From positions 1,959,806 through 2,023,805 of the forward strand of contig NZ_OZ007039.1 of the NCBI RefSeq assembly GCF_963931675.1: a stretch of 64,000 bases of DNA. Reading direction: 5' to 3'. The DNA is from an uncultured Alistipes sp. GTDB taxonomy: Bacteria; Bacteroidota; Bacteroidia; Bacteroidales; Rikenellaceae. Under the pieces are notes generated by a model that had not been told where the DNA came from, made no database searches, and saw only the letters and a program-made list of their open reading frames with translations. The translations under genes were made by a program, and so were the position numbers. Positions within the stretch are counted from its first letter, which is position 1; each line of letters begins with the position of its first letter. Shown here one piece after another: positions 1 through 8,259 of the stretch.

Positions 1-969
1 CTGCCGCCAAGCGGTGACCGGCGTGACTACATGTCGTTGTCGCCCTACTGGTGGCCCGATCCCGAGAAACCCGACGGACTGCCCTATATCCGGCGTGACG
101 GCGAACGCAACCCCGAAGTCTACGACTGTCCCGAACGGGTCAACGGCGACCGGCTGGGAGTTGCGGCGCGGACCTTGTCGGTCCTCTACCGCGTGACGGG
201 CGACGAACGCTATGCCGCGAAGTGTGCCGAGCTGCTGCGGACGTGGTTTCTCGACCCGGAGCTGGGCATGAACCCCAATATGACCTATGCCCAGTTGATC
301 CGGGGCCGTTCGACGATCCGCGGAACGGGAATCATCGATTCGCGGCGCATGGCCTTTGCGCTGAATGCCGCCCAGTTGATCGATGCGTCGCCGTCGTGGA
401 CCGATAGCGACCGGCGGGAGCTGCGCGAGTGGGCGCGGGCGTTTCTCTACTGGCTGGAGCACAGCGTCAACGGGCGGAAGGAGCTCCATGCGGCGAACAA
501 CCACGGGTTGTGGTACGATGCCATCCGGCTGATGACGGCCCGGGCCGCGGGTCTCGACGACCGGGTGCGGGAAATTGCCGTGGAGTCCGTGCAGCCGCGC
601 TTCGCGGGGCAGGTGGCCGAGGACGGCACGCTTCCCGAGGAGCTGGTCCGCACACTGTCGCTGCACTACTCGACCTTCGTGCTCGAAGCCCTCTCGACAG
701 CCCGCAACGTGGCCCGCACCGAGGGTGTGGAGCTGTGGGAGATGCCCGAGGCCCAGCGGGCGCTGACGTATCTGTTGCCCTACTACGAAAATCCCGAAAC
801 GTGGCCGTGGCCGCAGATCGCACCCTTTGCACAGCGCCGCGGTGCCGCCCTGCTTTACGAGGCGGGCCGGGCGCTCGGACGCGCGGAGTGGGTCGAGGCG
901 GCCCGCCGGATCGGCTTCCACACCTCGAAGGCCGATTTCGAATCGATGCTCCATTTCGAATTGCAGTAA
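1..969 (+). CDS. Alginate-lyase-family polysaccharide lyase, 5'-truncated by the window edge
   Basis: The open frame runs in from base 1, so the N-terminus lies outside the window; the first in-frame ATG at 31 is probably internal. The protein begins with the YWWPDP and GLPYIRRDG segment typical of the alginate_lyase (PF05426) superfamily. It also has an NNHGLWYDA motif carrying the Asn/His pair conserved in the active site and a LSLHYSTF segment with the usual Tyr. The fold expected is an (alpha/alpha) toroid that cleaves uronic-acid polysaccharide by beta-elimination. The exact substrate (alginate, glucuronan or other) cannot be read from sequence. The neighbouring esterases and GntR/FCD regulator fit uronate polymer use. 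Confidence 0.8.
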   Translation: MPPSGDRRDYMSLSPYWWPDPEKPDGLPYIRRDGERNPEVYDCPERVNGDRLGVAARTLSVLYRVTGDERYAAKCAELLRTWFLDPELGMNPNMTYAQLIRGRSTIRGTGIIDSRRMAFALNAAQLIDASPSWTDSDRRELREWARAFLYWLEHSVNGRKELHAANNHGLWYDAIRLMTARAAGLDDRVREIAVESVQPRFAGQVAEDGTLPEELVRTLSLHYSTFVLEALSTARNVARTEGVELWEMPEAQRALTYLLPYYENPETWPWPQIAPFAQRRGAALLYEAGRALGRAEWVEAARRIGFHTSKADFESMLHFELQ

Positions 970-990
970 CCCGGCACCTCTTCGGAGATG

Positions 991-1030
991 AAAATACCGG
1001 CAAACCCGAAAGGGCTTGCCGGTATTTTTT
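991..1030. terminator. Bidirectional intrinsic terminator between convergent genes
   Basis: A 13-bp perfect stem (AAAATACCGGCAA at 991-1003, TTGCCGGTATTTT at 1016-1028) has a 12-nt loop, with A-runs on one side and T-runs on the other. It lies between the lyase stop and the convergent esterase stop, so it can end transcription from both sides. Confidence 0.85.
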
Positions 1031-1049
1031 GCCGGATGGACGACGCCGT

Positions 1050-2471
1050 TTATTCCCGGTCGGAGCGGAAGGGGATGACGGGCAGTCCGTATGTGTTGCA
1101 GAGCGAGGTCGGCGTGTAGTTGTGGAAGGCGTAGCGCACGGCCACGGGCTCCTTCACGGCCTCGGATGTCACCTCGACAATGGGTTTCGAGAGGACGACC
1201 CTCCCTTCTGCGGGATGGAATACGCCATCCTTGCCGGCGAGTTCGAATCCCGGGACGGCCACGTGTTGCGGCGTCAGTCCGTAGCGGGCATTCTCGAACG
1301 TGACCACGGCCTTTCCCTTCTCGAACTTCACCTCCTGGACGCGAACTGCAGACCAGCAGTTCGCCCGTATGCCGTAGGCCCGGATCATGGCTTCTGCCGC
1401 CAGCCGCTCGCCCACCTCGCGCTTTCTGCGGGGATGGATCGTCAGCTCTTCGCCCAGGTCGGTCGTGGCGATCATCGCCGAATTGGGAATCAGCTCCAAG
1501 GCATCGCTCTGCGCCTCCATGATCAACACGCCGTCGGTTGCTGCGGCATCGTTGTAGAAGTAGGGTGCGATCTGCACGTAGAGGAACGGCATCCGGTTCT
1601 GCGTGTCGCCCCATTCGGCGCGCCAGAAACGGACCATCTCCTGCATCAGCCGGGCATAGATCCCGGCCTCCTTGCGGTTCGATTCGCCCTGGTACCAGGC
1701 AAACCCGCGCGCCGTGTAACCGGCTACGGGCGCGATCAGCCCGTTGTAGAGCAGGCCGCACTTGGCACGCTGCTGGATCTTCGGATTGGCATTGATCGCC
1801 TCTACGTCATAGCCCAGCGTGCGGAGCGAGGCGGGATCCATCCACGCCTCGATCTTCGAGCCGCCCCAACTCGTCGAGACGATGCCGACCGGCACGTCGA
1901 GCGCAGCGTTGAGCGTCTGTGCGAAGTAGTAGGCCGCAGCGCTCATCAGTTGGGCCGTAGCGGGGGAGGGGATCTCCCATCGGGCGTTGTCGAACGTGCG
2001 TTGCGGTGTTTCGGCCTCCTTCTTGGGGAGCGTGATCATGCGGATGCGGTCGCGGTCGCGGTTCGATTCGAGGATCGTGCGCAGCGATCCCTCGACGGGT
2101 TGTCCCGTATAGCCGCGCAGGGGCATGTACATGTTCGACTGCCCGGAGCAGATCCACACCTCGCCGATCAGGACGTTGGAGAGCGTTACCTCCGAGTCTG
2201 CGTCGCGGACGGTGAGCTGCTGCGGTTCGTACGATCCGGCCGGAGTCTCGATCTCGGCCGTCCAGCGGCCTTCGGAGACCTCGACACGCAGGGGCGTTTC
2301 GCTCCACGAGACGGAGAGGTTGACCTCCCGCTGGTCGGAATCACCCCAGATGCGGACCTTCTGCTGCTGTTGCAGCACCATGTTGTCGCCGAAGATGGCT
2401 GGCAGGGTCACCTTGGCCCGGGCGGTCATCGCCGCCGGAATGGCCAGAAGCAGGAATAATGCCCGTCTCAT
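1050..2471 (-). CDS. Sialate O-acetylesterase-type SGNH carbohydrate esterase (secreted)
   Basis: 473 aa, with an N-terminal signal peptide (about residues 1-19). The SASA-family GQSNM block has the nucleophile Ser at residue 112. Further on are WGGSKIEAW, a WYQGES block and a late IHPRRK segment carrying the catalytic His. The family hydrolyses O-acetyl esters on sialic acids or on plant and uronic polysaccharides in the periplasm. Its partner here is an alpha/beta hydrolase ending 5 bp upstream on the same strand, and a lyase gene is convergent. An acetylesterase acting on a decorated uronic polymer is therefore as likely as sialate deacetylation; substrate assignment is inference. Confidence 0.85.
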   Translation of the reverse strand: MRRALFLLLAIPAAMTARAKVTLPAIFGDNMVLQQQQKVRIWGDSDQREVNLSVSWSETPLRVEVSEGRWTAEIETPAGSYEPQQLTVRDADSEVTLSNVLIGEVWICSGQSNMYMPLRGYTGQPVEGSLRTILESNRDRDRIRMITLPKKEAETPQRTFDNARWEIPSPATAQLMSAAAYYFAQTLNAALDVPVGIVSTSWGGSKIEAWMDPASLRTLGYDVEAINANPKIQQRAKCGLLYNGLIAPVAGYTARGFAWYQGESNRKEAGIYARLMQEMVRFWRAEWGDTQNRMPFLYVQIAPYFYNDAAATDGVLIMEAQSDALELIPNSAMIATTDLGEELTIHPRRKREVGERLAAEAMIRAYGIRANCWSAVRVQEVKFEKGKAVVTFENARYGLTPQHVAVPGFELAGKDGVFHPAEGRVVLSKPIVEVTSEAVKEPVAVRYAFHNYTPTSLCNTYGLPVIPFRSDRE

Positions 2472-2476
2472 GCCGC

Positions 2477-3448
2477 TCAGAGGTTTTCAGTCAGGAAATC
2501 CACCGTTTTGAAGAAGACCTCCTCCATCTTGTCCGAGGCCTTGGCGCTCAGGTTGTGGTCGTAGTTTTCGAGCACCTGCAGGTCGACCTTCGCACCTCGT
2601 TTCGAAAGGGCTTCGGCGAAGGCCTTGCTCTGCGAACACTCGACCGTGATGTCGGCCGTGCCGCAGAAGAGCAGCGCTGCCGGGGCGTTCTTTTTCGGGA
2701 CGAGGTTCACGGGCGAAGCGGCGTGCAGCACCTTCGCATCGCGGTTGCAGAAGTAACCGATGCGCTGGGGGTCTTTCGAACGCTGGCAGATGGCGGCGGT
2801 TTCGAGGTCGTAGATGCCCGAATAACCGACGAAAACCTTCGCTCCGTGGGTGCGCATGGCTCCCACGGCCGCGAGATGCGCTCCGGCCGAGTTGCCGACG
2901 AATCCGATCCGCGCGGGGTCGATGTTCAGCTCCGCGGCGTGCTTGCGCAGGTACTCCACGGCGGCCAGCACGTCGTCGATCGATACCTCGACTGTAGCGC
3001 CCGGCTGCGGGGCCAGCGTATAGGCGATGCGCACGCCCGTCACGCCCTTCTGTTTGGCCATGTACTGCGAGAGGGTGCGCAGGGCGCCGTTGTTGCCGCG
3101 GGCCCAGCCTCCGCCGTGACAATAGATCACCACGGGCGTGGGCTTTTCGCTCACGGCCATGTCCACGGCCATCTGCAGTTCATAGCCGTCGTGCGTGCGG
3201 TAGACGAACTCGCGCACCTCGACACCCTTGTAATCGCTCGTCTGCAGGCGTTCGCGTTCGTAGGTGTAGGGTTCGAGCAGCCCTTCGACTTTCGAGAGGT
3301 CGATCAGTTTGGCATAACGGGCCTCGTTGATGAGCGAGTAGCTGCCGTCGGGGTTTTTCGAAAGCTTCATCGAGTAGCGGTTGGTGACCTGCTGGGCCGA
3401 AGCGCTCCATACTGTGGCCAGAAGTAGGGCCAGGAGGATTTTTTTCAT
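2477..3448 (-). CDS. Secreted alpha/beta hydrolase (BD-FAE/esterase-lipase type)
   Basis: 323 aa from the ATG at 3448, which gives a signal peptide (KKILLALLLATVWSASAQ). A longer in-frame opening upstream would run through the promoter and is rejected. The oxyanion-hole motif HGGGW is at 111-115, the nucleophile elbow GNSAG at 185-189 (Ser187), then a late Asp (FCGTADITVE) and His (ENYDHNLS) complete the triad. The family cleaves carboxyl esters, often feruloyl or acetyl groups on glycans. It is the first gene of a two-gene operon with the SGNH esterase (5-bp gap). Native substrate is unknown. Confidence 0.8.
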   Translation of the reverse strand: MKKILLALLLATVWSASAQQVTNRYSMKLSKNPDGSYSLINEARYAKLIDLSKVEGLLEPYTYERERLQTSDYKGVEVREFVYRTHDGYELQMAVDMAVSEKPTPVVIYCHGGGWARGNNGALRTLSQYMAKQKGVTGVRIAYTLAPQPGATVEVSIDDVLAAVEYLRKHAAELNIDPARIGFVGNSAGAHLAAVGAMRTHGAKVFVGYSGIYDLETAAICQRSKDPQRIGYFCNRDAKVLHAASPVNLVPKKNAPAALLFCGTADITVECSQSKAFAEALSKRGAKVDLQVLENYDHNLSAKASDKMEEVFFKTVDFLTENL

Positions 3449-3480
3449 TGTTTTCAGGTTCTGGATTAAGATTTTTTTAC

Positions 3481-3488
3481 TACTTTTG
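3481..3488 (+). promoter_or_regulatory. Possible -7 box for the lyase-like lipoprotein gene
   Basis: TACTTTTG fits TAnnTTTG, 74 bp before the ATG at 3562. No clear -33 TTTG is visible, so this is tentative. Confidence 0.35.
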
Positions 3489-3527
3489 TTGGGGTTCGGA
3501 AATTGGTTAACCAAAATTGAACGCCCA

Positions 3528-3558
3528 CAAAGATAACCGATTGCAACCAAAAAAACAA
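3528..3558 (-). promoter_or_regulatory. Bacteroidota promoter for the esterase operon
   Basis: Reading the minus strand: TTG (3558-3556), 20-bp spacer, TATCTTTG (3535-3528). This matches the TTTG / TAnnTTTG consensus. It lies about 80 bp upstream of the hydrolase start. Confidence 0.6.
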
Positions 3559-3561
3559 GCG

Positions 3562-4497
3562 ATGAAACGATTAATTTTATTGATTTTGCTGCTCTCAGGG
3601 ACGGTCTGCCCGATGTGTTCGGGGAGTACCTCCGGCGGGTATGAGCCGGATCCCTCGACACCGTCGGAACCTTCGGATCCGGATCCCGAAACGCCGCTGC
3701 GCGAGGGAGAACTCCGCGCCGACGGCAATACGGCGGGCACCTATGCGCTGATCACCTCGTGCGGCTACAACTACGAGACGCCCGACACCTCGGGCGCACA
3801 CGCCGAGGCGCCGTTCCAGCATATCCGTCAATCCTACGACGAGACGCTCGGGCGATATGTCTTTGACTTCTACATCCATGTCGAGAACGACGATGACCGC
3901 GGCAAACCCAACGTCACGGACCGTCAGCGCAACGAGATCAAGACCGATGCGAAGTCGCCGGAGTCGATGGTCGGCCAGGTCGGCGACGAAATGGTTGTCC
4001 GGTGGAAATTCTGCCTGCCGGAGGGAATGCAGACGACGAAGAATTTCTGTCACGTGCACCAGATCAAGGGCATCGACAATTCGGAGGGGACGGCCGATGT
4101 GGGCAATCCGCTCATCACCTTTACGGCCCGCACGCTCTCGAACGGCAAGCAGGAGCTGCAGGTGATCTACGTGGGTCCGACCTCCGCCGCTACGGGAAAT
4201 GTCTATCTGGCGCGAGTCCCGCTGTCGGATTTTCTGGGAGAGTGGGTCGAGGCCGAGGAGCGTCTGGTCTGCGGCATGGAAGGCAGCTACGAAGTGACGG
4301 TCAAACGACTCTCCGACGGCAAGGAGTTGATCTCGGTTCCTCGTCAGACGCGGGCTGTCTGGCGTGAGGGATCGACGGGCATGCGTCCCAAATGGGGCAT
4401 CTACCGCAGTTTCGGGGAGGAGGGATCGCTCAAGCCTCAGTTGCGGGACGAGATTCTGCGTTTTGCCGATTTTTCAGTCGAAAAGGTTGTCAGATAA
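3562..4497 (+). CDS. Putative jelly-roll polysaccharide lyase lipoprotein
   Basis: 311 aa from the ATG at 3562, chosen because it directly precedes the signal sequence (KRLILLILLLSG). Cys residues near 16-20 could be lipidated, and a Pro/Asp/Ser-rich linker follows. The core has RQRNEIKT and HVHQIKG blocks. These resemble the R-x-E-x-R and Q-I-H-type strands of concanavalin-like polysaccharide lyases (PL7, PL13 and PL20 groups), but I cannot assign a PL family. It sits between the esterase operon and a GntR regulator, which supports a role in acidic-polysaccharide breakdown at the cell surface. It could also be a carbohydrate-binding protein without lyase activity. Confidence 0.55.
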   Translation: MKRLILLILLLSGTVCPMCSGSTSGGYEPDPSTPSEPSDPDPETPLREGELRADGNTAGTYALITSCGYNYETPDTSGAHAEAPFQHIRQSYDETLGRYVFDFYIHVENDDDRGKPNVTDRQRNEIKTDAKSPESMVGQVGDEMVVRWKFCLPEGMQTTKNFCHVHQIKGIDNSEGTADVGNPLITFTARTLSNGKQELQVIYVGPTSAATGNVYLARVPLSDFLGEWVEAEERLVCGMEGSYEVTVKRLSDGKELISVPRQTRAVWREGSTGMRPKWGIYRSFGEEGSLKPQLRDEILRFADFSVEKVVR

Positions 4498-4557
4498 TTT
4501 TGGTTTAATTGGTTTTTTTTACGACCTTTGCGCTGCAAACCGTAAATAAACTCTGCC

Positions 4558-5262
4558 ATGAATTATTCGCCCAATATCAAACAAGTGGAAACTGTTCTCA
4601 AATATATCAAGGAGCAACTCTACTCCGGGCGTCTTCAACCTGGAGAGCGTTTGCCGGCCGAACGCCGTTTGGCCGAGAAACTGGGGGTAGGACGTGCCCA
4701 CGTGCGTGCGGCGTTCCAGAAACTCGAATTTTACGGTATCGTGCAGACCTTCCCGCAAAGCGGAACGGTTGTCGCTCAGGAGAAGATGCAGGTCCTGGAA
4801 CGCATGATCACCGATGCCCTGCAGATCGAACAGTACGATTTCGCGTCGTTGGTCTATGTGCGGGAGCTGCTCGAAATCGAAGCCGTAAAGCTCTGCGCCC
4901 GGAACCGGACGGTGGAGGATCTGGCGGTTATCGAGGCGGCCCTGAAGGAGTGCGAGGAGAAGTTCTATACCGATGAACGGGTTTCGAAGGACTTCGCCTA
5001 CCATCAGGCTTTGGCTCGCGGAGCGCACAATCCGGTGATTGCGTCGCTGCTGCTCGTCATTACGCCCGACGTTTTGCGCTACTACCAGCGTTACCGGGTC
5101 TGCTCGGTGCCTTCCGAGGAGGTCTGCTTCGAACATCGGGAGTTGCTTCGCTATGTGCGTGAGCAGGATGAGGAGGGAGTTGCCGAAATGTTGCGGCGAC
5201 ATCTGAAATCGCTGCGGGAGTTCGCCGCGACGAGCAACGACCAGAACCATTTCCTTGAGTAG
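4558..5262 (+). CDS. GntR/FadR-subfamily transcriptional regulator (FCD domain)
   Basis: 234 aa. The winged helix at residues 1-75 carries the GntR signature (LPAERRLAEKLGVGRAHVR). The C-terminal all-helical FCD domain has the His-containing segments typical of metal and organic-acid binding (FAYHQALARGAHNPV, MLRRHLKSLREF). FadR-type GntR proteins usually respond to uronates, aldonates or other carboxylates. That fits control of the adjacent uronic-polymer enzymes by release of repression; this is inferred from position. It is 60 bp downstream of the lyase-like gene with its own A/T-rich leader. Confidence 0.85.
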   Translation: MNYSPNIKQVETVLKYIKEQLYSGRLQPGERLPAERRLAEKLGVGRAHVRAAFQKLEFYGIVQTFPQSGTVVAQEKMQVLERMITDALQIEQYDFASLVYVRELLEIEAVKLCARNRTVEDLAVIEAALKECEEKFYTDERVSKDFAYHQALARGAHNPVIASLLLVITPDVLRYYQRYRVCSVPSEEVCFEHRELLRYVREQDEEGVAEMLRRHLKSLREFAATSNDQNHFLE

Positions 5263-5402
5263 CCGGGGCCGGGAGCCGGGGGGGCCGGGAGGTCAGGAAA
5301 CCGGGAAGTCGACGGGCCGGGAGCAGTGAGGTCAGGAAACCGGGAAGTCGGGAGGTTGGGAAACCGGGAGGTCGACGGGCTGGTGACCGGAAAACCGTGG
5401 CC
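5263..5402. repeat. GC-rich imperfect minisatellite
   Basis: Repeats of about 20-40 bp built on GGTCAGGAAACCGGGAAGTC (5292-5311 and 5332-5351), with further variants (GGTTGGGAAACCGGGAGGTC, about 5354-5373), fill the space between the regulator stop and the terminator. No convincing gene reads through it; open frames here simply mirror the repeat. Confidence 0.7.
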
Positions 5403-5410
5403 GAAGAACG

Positions 5411-5449
5411 AAAAACGGAGTGTCTCGCAGACAGAGACACTCCGTTTTT
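5411..5449. terminator. Bidirectional terminator between GntR and MarR genes
   Basis: A perfect stem of 16 bp (AAAAACGGAGTGTCTC at 5411-5426, its complement at 5433-5448) with a 6-nt loop, flanked by A- and T-runs. It separates convergent transcription units. Confidence 0.85.
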
Positions 5450-5474
5450 CATAGGGGCTGTTTTGAACCCGGAC

Positions 5475-5840
5475 TTATGCTTCGGATTGCGTGCGGAGCC
5501 ATGTTTCCAGCACTTCGGGCATCTCCACCTCCGAGGAGTGGACCGATGCCAGCAGCTCCCGGCCTTGCGGCGTCAGCGAATAGAAGACCTGCCGCCGGTC
5601 CCGGCAACACATTTCACGCACGGCCAACCCTTTCGATTCGACCGTGCGGAGCACCTTCGACATGTTCGAGGGGGTGAGCCCCAAGGCTTCGCCCAACTCG
5701 CCGGGGCACATCCGCTCGCTTCCGGAGAGGGTGCACAACGTCATTCCTTCGTTCAGCGAGATGCCGTAATGCGCCTCGAAATCGGCTTCGAAGCGCATGA
5801 CGGCCCGCTGCAGGTCGCGGATCTTGCAGAGCCTATCCAT
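5475..5840 (-). CDS. MarR-family transcriptional regulator
   Basis: 121 aa from the ATG at 5840. Longer starts would translate antisense to the ferredoxin and are rejected. The winged helix has CPGELGEALGLTPSNMSKVL as the recognition region and a beta-wing with DRRQVFYSLTPQG, both typical of MarR dimers. Cys residues in the core (TLCTL, ERMCPG) and two adjacent ones before the wing (REMCCRD) make thiol sensing possible. It overlaps the upstream ferredoxin gene by 8 bp and is last in a thioredoxin-ferredoxin-MarR operon, so it probably regulates its own operon. Confidence 0.85.
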   Translation of the reverse strand: MDRLCKIRDLQRAVMRFEADFEAHYGISLNEGMTLCTLSGSERMCPGELGEALGLTPSNMSKVLRTVESKGLAVREMCCRDRRQVFYSLTPQGRELLASVHSSEVEMPEVLETWLRTQSEA

Positions 5841-6027
5841 GCCGTTCGGCTTTGTAGACGGCCTGCCTGCCGCAATGTTCCATACATTTGCCGCACTCGA
5901 TGCAGAGCGCCGGGTCGATCTTCGGCAGCGAAAATCCCTCCTGCGAGATGGCCCCCACGGGACAAATCGCAATCAACGGGCAGCGGTGGTTCTGGGGACA
6001 GCGCCCCGGATCGATCGTGAGTGCCAT
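5833..6027 (-). CDS. Small 8-Cys ferredoxin-like 4Fe-4S protein
   Basis: 64 aa. The second half has a textbook cluster motif (CIECGKCMEHC). The first half has CPQNHRCPLIAICPVGAI, whose spacing is wider than the usual CxxCxxCxxxCP but still offers four Cys. Two [4Fe-4S] clusters are likely; role, electron transfer or Fe-S-based sensing. Its ATG shares one base with the thioredoxin stop codon and its 3' end overlaps marR, so the three genes are translationally coupled. Confidence 0.8.
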   Translation of the reverse strand: MALTIDPGRCPQNHRCPLIAICPVGAISQEGFSLPKIDPALCIECGKCMEHCGRQAVYKAERHG

Positions 6028-6503
6028 TACTTGCCGAGCATTACGTCGTCAATGGCCTTTTTGAGCATGGCTTTGGGCAGGGCCCCCTGTGCCATCTGCG
6101 GCTTGCCCTCCATCGGGATGAAGAGCAGCGTCGGGATCGAGCGGATGCCGAACGCTGCGGCCAGCTCCTGCTCCTCCTCGGTGTTGACCTTGTAGATGTA
6201 GATTTGGTCTCCGTATTCGGCGGCCAGCTCCTCCAGGACCGGAGCCAGTGCCTTGCAGGGTCCGCACCACGAGGCGTAGAAGTCGACCAGTGCGGGTTTG
6301 TCTCCCAGATATTTCCACTCCGTGGGATTCTTTTCGTAGTCGGCGACTCGTTTCAGAAAGTCGGCCTTGGTCAATGCAATCGTGTTCATTGTCTCTGTTT
6401 TTTGTGTTTTTTCTACGTTTTTCTCTTTTTGTTTGTCGTTGTTGCGGGCATCCCCGGTCGTTACGACCGCAAGCATCCCGATAATCAGAAGCAGTTTTTT
6501 CAT
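6027..6503 (-). CDS. Exported thioredoxin-family protein
   Basis: 158 aa from the ATG at 6503, which opens with a hydrophobic leader (KKLLLIIGMLAVVTTGDA) and a Lys/Glu-rich linker. Then comes a thioredoxin domain with VDFYASWCGPCKALAP (WCGPC active site) and the cis-Pro in IRSIPTLLF. The leader points to the periplasm; an internal ATG (NTIALTKADF) could give a cytosolic form. It heads the operon with ferredoxin and MarR genes. The family reduces disulfides; the specific client is unknown. Confidence 0.85.
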   Translation of the reverse strand: MKKLLLIIGMLAVVTTGDARNNDKQKEKNVEKTQKTETMNTIALTKADFLKRVADYEKNPTEWKYLGDKPALVDFYASWCGPCKALAPVLEELAAEYGDQIYIYKVNTEEEQELAAAFGIRSIPTLLFIPMEGKPQMAQGALPKAMLKKAIDDVMLGK

Positions 6504-6674
6504 GGTTTTCGTGGTGTTTCTGACCTTTCTGTCTGTTCCGTGACTTTGTTCTTTTTTATTGCTGTCTCTTTTTCTCCATGTTGCCGTCGGCGCGGAGTTC
6601 TCCCTTTTCAATTATCCATTCTCCCTATTCTTAACGGCTCGGTCTGTTTCCCGGTTTCCGTATCAATAACGGTG

Positions 6675-6721
6675 CAAAGGTGGGAATTATTTTCCTATAA
6701 AACAAATTTCCATAGGAAAAT
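6675..6721 (-). promoter_or_regulatory. Promoter with overlapping MarR-type operator for the trx-fd-marR operon
   Basis: On the minus strand, TTTG (6706-6703), a 20-bp spacer, then CACCTTTG (6682-6675) forms a Bacteroidota promoter. A perfect 10-bp inverted repeat, ATTTTCCTAT (6689-6698) and ATAGGAAAAT (6712-6721), brackets the -33 element. This is where a MarR dimer would block polymerase. The rest of 6504-6890 holds the operon's leader (about 170 nt) and the downstream end of the efflux operon, with no gene seen. Confidence 0.65.
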
Positions 6722-6890
6722 ATTTCCGAACGGTGTAAAAAATCCTCTCATGCAAGGGGATTTTTCCGTAAGATCCGCAGCCGGGCCAATCAGAGGTGAG
6801 ACCTGAAATCCCGGGCGGGGCCGATCCCATGCGGGGAACTTTTCGGAAGCCCCGCGGCCCCACCCCTGGCCGGGCCGGTTCCCGAAATGC

Positions 6891-8255
6891 TTATTCCAGG
6901 TAAATCAATACGTTCCCGCTGATCTGCTGGAGGGAAATTTCGCAGAGTTTCGTATTGTACTGCGCCGTGAGGATTCGCTCTTCGGCATCCAGCAGGCTCT
7001 TCTGCGCCTCGCGCATCTCGATGCCCGGGAGGTCGCCCAGACGGTAGCGCTCCATGGCGATTTCGTAGTTTTCGCGGGCCGCCACGAGGTTGTCCTCCTC
7101 CAGCAGGATCACCTCCAGGTTGTTGCGGTAGGCCTGCCAGAAGTTCGACAGGTCGGCGCGCAGCGACAATTCCAACTGTTGGCGGGTCAATTCCGCATTC
7201 TCGACGTCGATCCGGGCATTGCGCTGTTCGCGTCGGCGGTTTCCGTCGAAGAGCGTGAATCCCACCGAGATGCCGGCATTCAACCCGAGGGTTCCGCGCG
7301 AACGGTTGGTTCCCGTTCCGTAGTGGTTGTAGGTGTATCCGTATCCGGTCGAGAGGTTTACGTAGGGGTAGTTCCGGGCCCGGAGGATCTTCAGGTCGAG
7401 TTCCGCCACGGCGGTGTCATGTCCGGCCATGAGCAGCGAGGCGTTGGTCGAAAGGGTCCGTTCGAGGAGTTCGTCCCAGTCGAGGGCATCGTTGACGCGG
7501 ATCACCGAATCCTGAACGGCAATCCTTCGGTCGAGGTTTTCATGGGCCAGGAGTTCGTTGATGCGGATGCGCGAGGCGGTGACAACCTCCTGCTGGGACA
7601 TGTACTGCGAGCTGTCGGCATTGAAGTCCACCCGGGCCTGCAGCAGGTCGAGGCGCGAGAAGTTTCCGACGCGGAAGCGCTCTTCGGAGATGCGCAGGCG
7701 CTCGCGCGAGAGTATCACCGCATTGCGGAAGTTCTGCAGCCGCAGGGTCTGTTGGAGGTAGTTGTAGTATTCGGCCGTGAGGCTGGCCATGAAGTCCTCG
7801 ATGGTGATACGGGTCTTCAGGGCTCCCATCTGCTGCAGCTCCTTGAGCCGTTTGTAGTTGGTGCGGATGCGGAATCCGTCGAAGAGCGCCCAGTTTACGG
7901 TGACGCCCACACTGGCCGTCTGGTCGTAGACATTGGTTTCGGAGGTGTCGCTTCCGTCGCGGAGCGTCGTCGAGCGGGTGTTGTCCCACGTCCCGGTGTA
8001 TCCGGCCGAGAGGTCCACGGTGGGCAGCATCCCGGCATTGGCGGCCGTGGCGTTGTTGTCGCTGATGCGTTCGTCGTTGCGGACGATGCGCACGTCGTAG
8101 TTGCGTTCGAGTCCGATCTCCAGGCAGCGGCGCAGCGTCAGGGGTTCGTTTTCGGGGAAGTCCGGAGCGTTTTTCGTCTCCAGCCCCGGGGCCTCCTGGG
8201 CCAGCGCGGCGCTCCAGACTGCCAACAGACCGATTGTCAGAATGATGCGTTTCAT
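6891..8255 (-). CDS. TolC-family outer-membrane efflux channel
   Basis: 454 aa with signal peptide (KRIILTIGLLAVWSAALAQ). The two long helical OEP repeats are visible, with conserved landmarks such as LRRCLEIGLERNYDVR near the start, the RISEERFRVGNFSRLDLLQA repeat and its later echo ENYEIAMERYRLGDLPGIEM. It forms the trimeric exit duct for the RND pump encoded 4 bp upstream. It is the last gene of the adaptor-pump-channel operon. Confidence 0.92.
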   Translation of the reverse strand: MKRIILTIGLLAVWSAALAQEAPGLETKNAPDFPENEPLTLRRCLEIGLERNYDVRIVRNDERISDNNATAANAGMLPTVDLSAGYTGTWDNTRSTTLRDGSDTSETNVYDQTASVGVTVNWALFDGFRIRTNYKRLKELQQMGALKTRITIEDFMASLTAEYYNYLQQTLRLQNFRNAVILSRERLRISEERFRVGNFSRLDLLQARVDFNADSSQYMSQQEVVTASRIRINELLAHENLDRRIAVQDSVIRVNDALDWDELLERTLSTNASLLMAGHDTAVAELDLKILRARNYPYVNLSTGYGYTYNHYGTGTNRSRGTLGLNAGISVGFTLFDGNRRREQRNARIDVENAELTRQQLELSLRADLSNFWQAYRNNLEVILLEEDNLVAARENYEIAMERYRLGDLPGIEMREAQKSLLDAEERILTAQYNTKLCEISLQQISGNVLIYLE

Positions 8256-8259
8256 GCCT

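Noticed and set aside
429..2459. A 676-codon plus-strand open frame across the lyase end and the esterase gene
   Set aside because: Overlaps two well-supported genes and their terminator, with Arg/Gly/Pro-rich low-complexity translation.
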